Assembly (NCBI GenBank): GCA_024707385.1
Contig: JANPZW010000008.1
Span: 124,001 to 188,000 of the forward strand
Length of the DNA stretch: 64,000 bases
Reading direction: 5' to 3'
Source: Cellvibrionaceae bacterium
GTDB taxonomy: Bacteria > Pseudomonadota > Gammaproteobacteria > Pseudomonadales > Cellvibrionaceae
Position 1 is the stretch's first letter. Each line of letters opens with the position of its first letter. Shown in pieces: positions 53,746-62,655 of this stretch. Below the pieces are notes generated by a model. It saw nothing but the letters and a program-made list of their open reading frames with translations. It made no database searches and was not told where the DNA came from. Made by a program: the position numbers and the translations under genes.

Positions 53746-56414
53746 AAATCACCCGCCTCACCGTCAACCAATTTAAACAATTTCGCCAACCCGTCACGCT
53801 CGACAATCTTACCGACGGTATTAATTTATTTGTCGGCCCCAACGAATCCGGCAAAAGCACATTGGTCAACGCCATTCGCGCCGCCTTTTTTGAGCGCTAT
53901 AAATCCACCGGCGTGGCCAACCTACAACCCTGGGGTGATTCCGCCGCCGCGCCGGAAGTGGAAATCGATTTTGAATGGCAAAACCAAACCTGGAAATTGC
54001 AAAAGCGCTTTTTGAAACGCCAGCGCTGCGATCTTTTGATCGACCAGCAGCATTTCAGCGGCGATCAAGCGGAGGAAAAGCTCGCCGATTTGTTGGGATA
54101 CCAATTCGCCAGCAAAGGCGCCAGTAAAGCCGAGCATTGGGGAATTCCCGGTTTGCTGTGGGTGGAGCAGGGCTGCATTCAAAATATTCATCTCCCGGTG
54201 GACCACGCCGGCCATCACTTAAAATCCGCCCTCAGCGGTACCTTAGGTGACATCACCAGTACCGGTGGTGATGAATTAATTGCGCGGGTGGAAAACGAGC
54301 GCGCCGCATTGCTCACCAAAACCGGCCAGCCCACTGGTGAGCTCAAAAAAATTCAGCAGGAATGCGAACAGCTGCAAACACAATTGATTGAGCTGAACGA
54401 CAAAGTTCAGCGCTACCGCACCAGCGTTGACCGCCTCGGCCAACTGTTGCAACAGCGCGATGAGATCGACAGCCAACAACCCTGGCTGCCGTATCGCGCC
54501 AAAGCAAAGGAGGCGGAAGCCGCACTGGCCGCCGCGCAAGCATTACAAAATGAACAGCAGCGGGATCAACAAGCGCTAAAAAACTGCCACAGCAATTTGG
54601 AATTCTGCCAGCAGCAACTGCGGGATTTTGAGCAACGCGCACAACAACTAAGTCAGCGCGATGCGGAAAAAACCAAAGCCGCCCGCGCCTTGGCGGAATG
54701 TCAGCAATTTACTGCGCAGCTGAAGCAGCGTCGCGAGCTGGCTGAGCAGGAATTTCAAAAAGCCAAAGATGCACTAAAAGCCGCCCGCGAACAAATAAAC
54801 CGCCGCAACCTGCAGCGCGAGCACGACCGGCTTAGTGAGCAGCTGAATCAATTGCGCCAAAACCATCAAGCCACTGCTGAATTGCAAGCCGCACTGCTAA
54901 AACTGCGCGCGCAATTACAAACCCAAGCGGTGGATGACAAGCAACTCGCTCGCCTGAAAGCCTTGCATAAAGAACTCCATGAAATACATATCCGCGAACA
55001 GGCGATTGCCACCCGTTTGCAATACGATTTGCAACCCGGTAAATCCATACAGATAGACGACCAGGCCATTAACGGCACCGGCGAACAGCTGCTTCTAAAA
55101 AGCACATCGATCAGCATTCCGGGCGTGGGAACATTGCAGATACACCCAGGTGGAAAAGATATTAACGATCTGCTGCGCACCCGCGAGCGTTTGCAGGCAG
55201 AAGCCGCCAGCGTATTAACGCAATTAAAAGTCACAAGCCTTGCCGAGGCGGAAAACCACGTGACGCAAAATCAACAGGTCGCAGCGCAAATTGACCAACA
55301 CCAAACCCGCCTGCAAATGCTCGCCCCCAAAGGCGTAGACGCCGTCGTCAGCGACTTTAAACTTGCCGAGCAGCAACACCAGTCCCTAACAGAGGAGCTT
55401 GCCAAATTACCCGATGCACCCGCCGGCGCCATCGACGAACGCCAAGTGGAAACCGCGCTCGCCACCGCAGAGGCGGTATTAAAAACTGCGGAAAATGCCA
55501 ACTACGAACACCTGCGGGAATTGGCGCTGCGCGAACGCGAATGTGAAAGCGCCAACAACGAGTGGCAAAAACTCCAGGCGGAGTTGCAATCCCCCGAGCA
55601 CCAAAGCCGCCAGCGCGAATCTCTGGACCGGCTAAGCCACCTCAAGGCCGAAGAAAACCAACTGCGCAATGCAATCCAAAATCGGCAAAAACAAATCGAC
55701 TCTGCCAACCCCGCCATCCTCCAGCAGGATGTAAAACGCTTCACAAATTCTGCAGAAAGTTTGGAAAATGAAGCAGCGAACAGAACAGTGGAAATTTCCA
55801 CCTTGCAGGTTCAATTGGAAACGCTAGGCGCACAAGGGCTGGATGAAGCTCAAAACACCATTGAGCAGGAATTCAAACGTTTGTCCCAGCGCCGACAACA
55901 ACTCCAACGCCGCGCCTCTGCTTTGGACTTATTACTGAATTTGCTGCGGGAAAACCGCCAAATCCTCACGCGACAGCTACAAACCCCATTGCAAAAACAT
56001 CTCAATCACTACCTCAATCTACTATTCCCCGGAGCCACCCTAACCGTCGACGAAAACCTGCGCCCGGAAATATTAACCCGGCAAAACAACAACGCCGACC
56101 TAAACGCCCTCAGCTTCGGCGCCCGCGAACAAATGGGCCTCATCAGCCGCCTCGCCTACGCCGATTTGCTAAACGAAGCCGGCCGGCCTACGCTCATAAT
56201 TTTGGATGATGCACTTGTTCACTGTGACGGCGAACGGCTGGAGCAGATGAAGCGCGTGCTGTTTGATGCGGGGGAGAGGCATCAGGTGATTCTTTTCTCT
56301 TGTCATCCGGAGAGGTGGCGGGGGTTGGGGGGTGGTGGGGAGAATGCTAGGCAGTGGAAGATGATGGCAATAGTTTTTGCTGTTCTGTTACTACCTTGCT
56401 TACAGCCACGCTAG
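53742..56414 (+). CDS. SbcC/YhaN-like ATPase with beta hinge instead of zinc hook
   Basis: An 890-residue SMC-like ATPase. The N-terminal NBD (MKITRLTVNQFKQF, GPNESGKST Walker A at ~31-39, VANLQPWGDSAAAPEVEIDF) is followed by long coiled coils (~200-410 and ~480-770). The C-terminal NBD has LNALSFGAREQMGLISRLAYADLL (signature motif), LIILDDALVHCD (Walker B) and VILFSCHPERW. No CxxC hook is present. Instead ~425-470 reads as a compact beta domain (LQPGKSIQIDDQAI, ISIPGVGTLQIHPGGKDI). It is the likely motor for the SbcD-like nuclease. The last 25 residues (GGGGENARQWKM...) look nonconserved and may reflect a shift. Confidence 0.87.
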   Translation: MKITRLTVNQFKQFRQPVTLDNLTDGINLFVGPNESGKSTLVNAIRAAFFERYKSTGVANLQPWGDSAAAPEVEIDFEWQNQTWKLQKRFLKRQRCDLLIDQQHFSGDQAEEKLADLLGYQFASKGASKAEHWGIPGLLWVEQGCIQNIHLPVDHAGHHLKSALSGTLGDITSTGGDELIARVENERAALLTKTGQPTGELKKIQQECEQLQTQLIELNDKVQRYRTSVDRLGQLLQQRDEIDSQQPWLPYRAKAKEAEAALAAAQALQNEQQRDQQALKNCHSNLEFCQQQLRDFEQRAQQLSQRDAEKTKAARALAECQQFTAQLKQRRELAEQEFQKAKDALKAAREQINRRNLQREHDRLSEQLNQLRQNHQATAELQAALLKLRAQLQTQAVDDKQLARLKALHKELHEIHIREQAIATRLQYDLQPGKSIQIDDQAINGTGEQLLLKSTSISIPGVGTLQIHPGGKDINDLLRTRERLQAEAASVLTQLKVTSLAEAENHVTQNQQVAAQIDQHQTRLQMLAPKGVDAVVSDFKLAEQQHQSLTEELAKLPDAPAGAIDERQVETALATAEAVLKTAENANYEHLRELALRERECESANNEWQKLQAELQSPEHQSRQRESLDRLSHLKAEENQLRNAIQNRQKQIDSANPAILQQDVKRFTNSAESLENEAANRTVEISTLQVQLETLGAQGLDEAQNTIEQEFKRLSQRRQQLQRRASALDLLLNLLRENRQILTRQLQTPLQKHLNHYLNLLFPGATLTVDENLRPEILTRQNNNADLNALSFGAREQMGLISRLAYADLLNEAGRPTLIILDDALVHCDGERLEQMKRVLFDAGERHQVILFSCHPERWRGLGGGGENARQWKMMAIVFAVLLLPCLQPR

Positions 56415-56917
56415 CGCAAAACGCCACTCATCAAACTGCCGCTACACTCAGCGTTGAAGCTGTAAAAAACTCGGTTTTGGAAGCTATAGAGAGAAGAGTG
56501 CGAAACCGGACATAAGTAGGCTATAAGTCGGGGCCCCTGCGCGAATACAACAGAGCGAGGGGCAAAAACAATCGCTACTTTTGACGTAGAAACGCGCCCC
56601 AAAAATTATTTGTTAAGGCGGGGACTTTTTCTAAAGCTCGTTATACGGACGGCGGAGTATGTGAGCTTTCGACCAGTAGCAGAATTCCGATTGACTTAAT
56701 TGGACGAGGTAATATGAGTGTAATTGATTTTCAAGGCTATCTGAAATATTGAGAACCTGTAGCCTGTCGGTGACAAACAAGGTAAATTTTCGCCACTGAA
56801 TAAATAAGGAAATTGCAATGAAATTAGATAGAGCTAAAGATTTTGAGGTGCTTCACAACTTTTCAGCGTACCGCAATTGTGCAGCCTTAAATTTGGCGCT
56901 TGTCCTGGGGAAATAGG
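56415..56917. other. Spacer with a possible 32-codon leader before the abortive-infection-like gene
   Basis: Mostly featureless, with a G+C drop near 56600. At 56818-56916 a frame MKLDRAKDFEVLHNFSAYRN to ALVLGK has a fair ribosome site (AAGGAA) and stops one base before the next start. It could be a short coupled leader peptide. It is too short to judge. Confidence 0.35.
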
Positions 56918-57904
56918 ATGAAATGTGGTGTCATTTTCACGAAGAAACGGTGGGGCGCCAATTGCGCTGTCATTCTAGATCTTTCCAAATTAATTATTGT
57001 TGCTTTGATTGTTTTCGCTATCTGGTACGGGGGTGGGTCTGGATTGATACTAATGTCCTGCCATCAGACTCTAATGAAACCGCAGCTCAGGCAAGAGGGT
57101 TGTTTGGAGACAAATTTGGCGCAGTTAACTCTCTTTTTTCCGGGTTAGCTTTTGCTGGAATAATTTTGACTCTTATGTTGCAACGTAAGGAGTTGTCAAT
57201 TTCCAGAAAAGAGGTCGGACGGCAACAATTTGACAATACGTTCTTTAATCTATTGAAGCTTCATGTCGATATAACTTCAAAAATATCTCTGTATGGAGAT
57301 GATGGCAGAAAGGCGTTCTCTGCTTTATATTTTTTAATTAAAGACTCGAACGAATATTTCCCTGCGTTTCTGGCCCTCCAGAAGATGACGAAAGAAAAAA
57401 TTAGAGCGCTTAAAGATAAGCCAGAGATTGATCAAACAAGGCATCCAGAATTATCGGCAAGTGATGTATCGAATCTTACAGCCGTGTTGGCGGGCGGGGT
57501 AAGGGTGATAGATTTCTTTCTTGATGAAGATATTAAGATGCATGAAAGAATAGCGTCAGAGGCGATAAGCAAAGTTGCCGAAAAAATCAATAGATGATTT
57601 TGCTCATTATTTTAGGCAGCTATATCACATTCTTCGCTTTATTGATAAGTCAGATCTTATTTCAGAAAACGAAAAATCTGAGTATGCAAGGTTTTTTAGG
57701 GCCCAGCTATCTGATGTCGAGCTGGTGTCGATATTTTATAACGCATTAACGAATGTTCAACTGGAGGGCAGAGAAAAAGCCGAACTTGGCTATCCCAGAA
57801 TGACCAGGCTTCTCGTGAAATACGATATTCTCCAGAATATAAATCCAAGAAGCGTTGTGCATCCGATCCATTTCAGAATTCTGGAAAATAATGCAGGGCG
57901 ATAA
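56918..57904 (+). CDS. Putative phage abortive infection membrane protein (two frameshifts)
   Basis: The start is ATG 56918 (MKCGVIFTKKRWG) with GGGGAAATAGG before it. One shift in the G5 run at 57029-57033 and one in the A6 run at 57581-57586 join three frames into ~328 residues. Seen: a membrane helix (KLIIVALIVFAIWYG), LFGDKFGAVNSLFSGLAFAGIILTLMLQRKEL (second helix plus the family signature), FDNTFFNLLKLH, then FAHYFRQLYHILRFIDKS and YARFFRAQLSDVELVSIFYNAL. This order matches the putative phage abortive infection family (PF16872-type, from memory). Four bases separate it from the DUF262 gene, so the two form an operon. Confidence 0.75.
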
Positions 57905-57907
57905 ATC

Positions 57908-59504
57908 ATGCAAATAAAAGATCCAGTTCCAGAAATCATGCGCCTTGAGCAGCTAGCGTTGCAGATTAAAGAGGGCGCCATTCGTTTGCCTAGATTTCAA
58001 AGGCCCTTTGTCTGGCAGCGCTCTGATATGTTGAAGCTTCTTGATAGCATATATAAGGGATATCCAATTGGTAGTGTTTTGATTTGGAATAGTTCTCAGC
58101 GTCTTAACAGTGAAAAAAATATTGCTGGAATTACAGTAAATTTGGCGGATTTTTTCCTCTTATCCGACCAATTATCTATTGGACGGCCAGCAGCGGTTAA
58201 CGACCCTTTGCGGAGCGCTTTATTGGGATGGTGTTGGTGAAAAAAGTATATGGAATATTGGATTTGACCTCGACAAGGAAGAGTTTCTTCATCTCAGAGA
58301 TGAAAATGCAGTAAATATATTCCCGCTTAATAAGCTGATTTTGACAAGCGACTTCATTAAGCAGTGCATGCGATTTGAAAGTCATCTAAAGAAGGAAAAA
58401 TATTTCTCACTGGCTGAGCGTCTTTTGAGGTCGATAAAGGACTATAAAATAGCTGTTGTAAAACTTGGTGATATGACCATTGAGGAAGTGGCTCCAATAT
58501 TCGAACGGATCAATAGCACGGGCCGTCGGTTAACAATGGTTGATCTAATGATGGCTGCTACATGGAGCGATGATTTTGACCTTTCAATAGCAATTGGCGG
58601 AATAAAAAATTTGTGCTCTGAATGTGGGTTTTCAGATATTCCTGATGTTGTGGTACTTAGGGCTATTTCGGCAGCAGCTGGATTTGGGATTAACAAGGAT
58701 GACATTCAAAAACTTAGGGGTCTAAAGCCATTGCAACTTCGGGCTGCTTCAGAAGCGGCCCAGGAATCCCTTTCAAAGGCCATTGTTTTCTTAGTTAGCA
58801 GGGCAAATGTAAGGGATTATGGTTATATTCCATATGGTCTACAGCTAAATTTACTGGCTGAGTACTTTAGGCTTTCTCAAGGTCATAGCGACGCACAACT
58901 TGATGAGCTAGCTCGATGGTTCTGGTTCACGTCTGTGACCAGATATTTTGGGCGAGCAAATACTGGACTTATTACTAGAGATATTGCTCGCATCAGAAAT
59001 TTTGCTCAAGGAGGGCTTGGGGATTTTCTTTTTGATAAATCTGAAATTGATATTTCTCAGATGCTCTTCGACCGGTTTAATTTGCGAAACGCGAGCAGCA
59101 CGGTATTTTGTCTTCTCTTGAATCTTAAGTCGCCTCAGAAGACTCTTGACTTGAAAGATATCGATCAGGGATATTTAAAGGAGAAGCTGGGTAAGTTCTA
59201 CGGTGTCTTATCGCCGACAGATGAGTTCGCTGAAATGAATATTTCAAGGGTAGTTTATCCCTATTTTGGTGAAATCAGTGAGACTGATGGAAATTCTGAG
59301 AAGGATCTGAGTTCACATTTATTGGATGAGTCTTGTATCAGAGCCTATAAGAAAAGAGATGCTGATGGCTTTATAGCTGCACGAGGAACAATCATTCGGC
59401 AATTGGTGGAAGCACTAACAGGTTGTGAAGTTAACTTTTCCGTCAGACTGGAAAGCGGCGTTTTGCTCGATGAAGACTTTCTTGATTTAAGTGGGAGCGA
59501 ATAA
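57908..59504 (+). CDS. DUF262 (GmrSD N-terminal/ParB-like) protein (one frameshift)
   Basis: The first frame (MQIKDPVPEIMRLEQLALQIK, RLPRFQRPFVWQRSDMLKLLDSI, GYPIGSVLIWN) and the second (LLDGQQRLTTLCGALYW) join across the T6 run at 58150-58155. The reconstruction reads VNLADFSSYPTNYLLDGQQR. DGQQR is the DUF262 motif thought to bind and hydrolyse nucleotides in GmrS-like modification-dependent restriction enzymes. Further on, PIFERINSTGRRLTMVDLMMA is also conserved. The C-terminus shows no HNH/DUF1524 motif, so nuclease activity, if any, must come from elsewhere, perhaps the partner membrane protein. It is ~531 residues long. Confidence 0.82.
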
Positions 59505-59660
59505 TTAGCTCTTAAAGTCCCTGCATAATCGGGGTCACATTCAACCAGGGAATCAAGGTATCAGAATACTTGAAACTGCATGAAAGATAGTCGTCCCCCG
59601 ATTCCAAGGGCTATGAATCGCGCAGTCAGGCGGTAGGTGGGATGGGGAAGGTCTTAAATT

Positions 59661-59694
59661 TTACACTCGAGGCATTTGTGTCAGCTGTAAGGCC
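59661..59694. repeat. REP-like unit, copy 1 (TTACA...TGTAAG)
   Basis: A 34-bp stretch starting TTACACTCGAGGC and ending TGTAAGGCC, with complementary TTACA/TGTAA ends. It matches 62309-62342 at about 27 of 34 positions by eye. It lies in the 290-bp spacer between the DUF262 gene and the lipoprotein gene. Confidence 0.55.
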
Positions 59695-59792
59695 TAAACC
59701 CAAGGTGATTCAAGATAGTTGGTCCATATCGACTTTGATTGTCGCGATGGACGTAGATGCGAGCTAGTTTAATTAATCAAAGGAGTAAGATA

Positions 59793-60912
59793 GTGATCAG
59801 CAATCTAAAAAATATTCACTTCGGAATATTGATCCTTTTTTTATCTGCTTGTTCGAGCCTGTCTGGCTTGAATGAAAAAGATCGTAAAACAAAAACCGAT
59901 GTTCTCCCAGATTATGTAGCAATATCACCTATATCCTTGCCTCCAATTGCAGCGGACATGAAGGCTGGAATACTAGAAATAGCTAATGGTGTTCAGAATT
60001 CTAAATTATTACCTTATGATATGGACCTCCTGGTGCTTCCAACCGCGCTAAGTAAGGTGCAGTATAAATTTTTTTAAAATTGATTCTAATGCGTCCGGCA
60101 GTGGAGTGGCTTCAGGCTCAGCTTCAAGTGATATGAGCAAAGCTGTGTATGACTTAATGCATATGGCGAGCCACCCCTTAACGGTTGTCCTGAAGCCTCT
60201 TAAGGAGACTGACGATGCAAGAACTATAATTGTTACCCCGTTTATTGGCGTTGGCGTAAGAGTAGTGGCCGAGTATAAACTCTCAGGAGCAACGGGCGGG
60301 TTATCGCTGCCGGCATTAGCCGCTCAGATTGAGTCTAAGAAAGGAACTGGATCCATTGAAATTCAGCAGTTGGGAATTTCTCGGTATGGTTTAAGCAATC
60401 AGGGCGTTACAGGAATAGAGCTGACACCAGATAACATTGATGCGGCATTGAAAAGTATCGGTTACATGATGGGGCAAATTTGGCTTTCCGATACCAGGGT
60501 TCAACCCATGATTGTCGGCTACTCCGTACCGGGGTACGCGGATATTGAAGCGGCTTATCATCCATATATAGTGAACCAGTTAATTTCAAGGAAGACGGAG
60601 ATCATGCAGCCATTTATTGAGAGCATGTTTTATGAGGCGCAAGAAGCATACGGAATATCTGGAGTATTAAAGGCGAAATCTGGCGACAATACCGACTACA
60701 ACGCCAAGAAGCTAACCTTAAGAAATGCGTTAGAAAAAGGTCGTGTGATAGCAAACACTTACACGGAGTTTGCGTTGGAAGAGCCAGAAAGACTACCGGA
60801 ACTATTCCCCTCTCTATTTGAAACGATAATTACTGATCGCAATGACAGTCCTCTAGTAGCAAAAGAAAAGGTTCTGAAATTACTCGATAGTAGAAAGGTT
60901 AAGCAAAAATAA
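59793..60912 (+). CDS. Lipoprotein of unknown function (one frameshift)
   Basis: The start is GTG 59793 (MISNLKNIHFGILILFLSAC) with GGAG seven bases upstream; lipobox LSAC. An upstream ATG at 59757 lacks a site. At the T7 run near 60070-60076 one base must be dropped to read VQYKFFKIDSNASGSGVASGS and join the second frame, giving ~372 residues. The mature protein has IIVTPFIGVGVRVVAEYKLSG, SIEIQQLGISRYGLSNQGVTG, DAALKSIGYMMGQIWLSDTRVQP and a helical end. I do not recognise a family. The gene is bracketed by a 13-bp direct repeat CACATTCAACCAG (59536 and 60915), which hints at a mobile cassette. Confidence 0.68.
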
Positions 60913-61104
60913 GCCACATTCAACCAGTACGCGCACCACGTATCTGTTTAAGGTCTCGTATGGGGCATCCGTGTTCTTAATCGAATGCGGATTCGTTTAT
61001 GCTACCGGCATAGAATTCGGACCGGAATAAGGGGACAGATTGAACCTACCCCAGATTGACGCACACTCCTAAACGAGGACAATGGTCCCAAGAGGAGAGC
61101 GAGC

Positions 61105-61410
61105 ATGCCAACGAAGAAACGAAAGACCTTTAGCCCTGAATTCAAGCGCGATGCAGTGCACTTATTGAGCCGTGGCGACAAAGAGATAGCTCAACTGGCG
61201 CGGGAGCTAGGTGTTCGAAGGAACCAGCTTTACAAGTGGAAAGCTGAATGTGATAGCCGCGGTGATTCTGCTTTTCCTGGTTCGGGCAAGAAGCCGAAAC
61301 ACGTAGGCAATGACGACGCGGCCGCCCTCAAAGCCGAGGTCAAGCGGCTGCGAGAAGAAAATGAAATTTTAAAAAAAGCGGCCATCTTCTTCGCGCGCGA
61401 ATCCAGTTGA
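61105..61410 (+). CDS. IS3-family transposase OrfA, copy 2
   Basis: 101 residues, identical to OrfA of copy 1: an HTH domain (FSPEFKRDAVHLLSRGDKEI) and a leucine-zipper-like helix. The A7G slippery run is at 61371-61378, just before the end. Confidence 0.93.
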   Translation: MPTKKRKTFSPEFKRDAVHLLSRGDKEIAQLARELGVRRNQLYKWKAECDSRGDSAFPGSGKKPKHVGNDDAAALKAEVKRLREENEILKKAAIFFARESS

Positions 61411-62270
61411 GGTACGCATTTATCGCGGAGGAATTGGGCTGCTATTCCGTATCAAGGCTATGTAGTGTCATGCAGGTTTCGCGGAGAGGATTTTACGACT
61501 GGATGGGTAGATCTGAATCGGAGCGAGCCTCGAGTAACCGCGTGCTACTGACAAGGATTTGGGAACTATTTATCCAATACCGAGAAGTGTACGGCGCACC
61601 AAGGATACATAAGGCTTTATTGGCAGAGGGCTATGACTGCGGTTTGAATCGAGTGGCGAGACTGATGCGCGAAAACAATATTGTCCCGAAGACGATACGT
61701 AAGTTCCGCACCACCACCGATTCACGCAGGAGTCGCGCAGCGGCGGATAATATTCTGGCGAGGGATTTTGAGGCTGATAGACCAAACGAAAAATGGGTGG
61801 CGGATGTTACCTTCATACCAACTCGAGAAGGTTGGTTATTTTTGGCAACGGTGCTGGATTTGTTTTCCAGAAAAATTGTTGGCTGGTCGATGGGAAGCCG
61901 GCTGACCAGCGGTCTCGCCCAGACAGCGCTTCAGAACGCGATTGATGCGAGATCACCAGAGCCAGGACTGATAGTACATTCGGATCGCGGCAAGGAATAT
62001 CACGCTGGTGAATACCAGCAGTTATTAAAGCGTCATGGACTGATATGCAGCATGAGCGCACGGGGTGACTGTTACGACAACGCTGTGATGGAGAGCTTTT
62101 TTCACAGCTTGAAGGTCGAAGAGGTCCATCATCAAGACTTCAGGACACGAGCTGAGGCAAGAGCAGCTTTATTCGACTACATTGAGATTTTTTACAATCG
62201 GCAGCGGCTTCATTCATCAATTGGCTATCAATCGCCTGTTGAGTTCGAGAGTGAGTTGTTGCTTAATTAA
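61407..62270 (+). CDS. IS3-family transposase OrfB, copy 2
   Basis: 287 residues with the DDE core (VADVTFI, HSDRGKEY, NAVMESFFHSLK). It lies in the -1 frame relative to orfA and overlaps it by four bases, so it is expressed mainly as the OrfAB fusion. The frame is intact, so the element may be active. Confidence 0.93.
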   Translation: MRYAFIAEELGCYSVSRLCSVMQVSRRGFYDWMGRSESERASSNRVLLTRIWELFIQYREVYGAPRIHKALLAEGYDCGLNRVARLMRENNIVPKTIRKFRTTTDSRRSRAAADNILARDFEADRPNEKWVADVTFIPTREGWLFLATVLDLFSRKIVGWSMGSRLTSGLAQTALQNAIDARSPEPGLIVHSDRGKEYHAGEYQQLLKRHGLICSMSARGDCYDNAVMESFFHSLKVEEVHHQDFRTRAEARAALFDYIEIFYNRQRLHSSIGYQSPVEFESELLLN

Positions 62271-62308
62271 AGTGTGCGTGATTTTGGGGTAAGACCAGAC
62301 CTTGCATC

Positions 62309-62342
62309 TTACATTCGAGGCGCCTGTGTCAATTGTAAGACC
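62309..62342. repeat. REP-like unit, copy 2 (CTTACA...TGTAAG)
   Basis: Begins TTACATTCGAGGC and ends TTGTAAGACC, 12 bp beyond the right end of IS copy 2; see the related unit at 59661-59694. Complementary ends allow a hairpin. The remainder of the 62298-62655 spacer shows no gene. Confidence 0.55.
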
Positions 62343-62655
62343 CCAATGATACGTGATACGAGATTTGCCCTGCCACGCTGATTGCCTCTCCAGAGCTGCT
62401 TCTTGTTATGAGATGGGATATAGATCTGGATCAATTACGTAGTTTTTCGTATGGCGTTAAGCAAATCTAAGCGCAATCTTATGCATCTTTGTTTGCATCT
62501 TTCTGTGTGGCTTCATAGCAATTAACTGCGGCAATTAATTGGTTCAGATCTTTCATTTGACATATCGATGATCAAAGACCTTCGAACCGATTCTGTTTGA
62601 CCAGTACTCATGGCTGGAAAATTCTTCGAAAAATAATAAACAATCAGGAGCTAGA

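Larger units (their letters stand above)
61041..62297 (+). mobile_element. IS3-family insertion sequence, copy 2 (1257 bp)
   Basis: The same ends, length and genes as 2984-4240 but inverted. The left flank ends GAT and the right flank begins GAC, so a 3-bp target duplication is imperfect here. The inner flank GGGACAGAT is shared with the inner flank of copy 1 (ATCTGTCCC on the plus strand). At least one base differs within the element (Asn versus Ser codon near the orfB end). Confidence 0.93.

Noticed and set aside
53742..56414. Classical Rad50-type zinc hook in the ATPase
   Set aside because: The cysteines present (for example in CHSNLEFC and RERECES) are not in a CxxC at the coiled-coil apex.
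2984..62297. A 59-kb composite transposon bounded by the IS3 copies
   Set aside because: The interval contains argS, pgi, ispB and other core genes, and the outer flanks share no target duplication.
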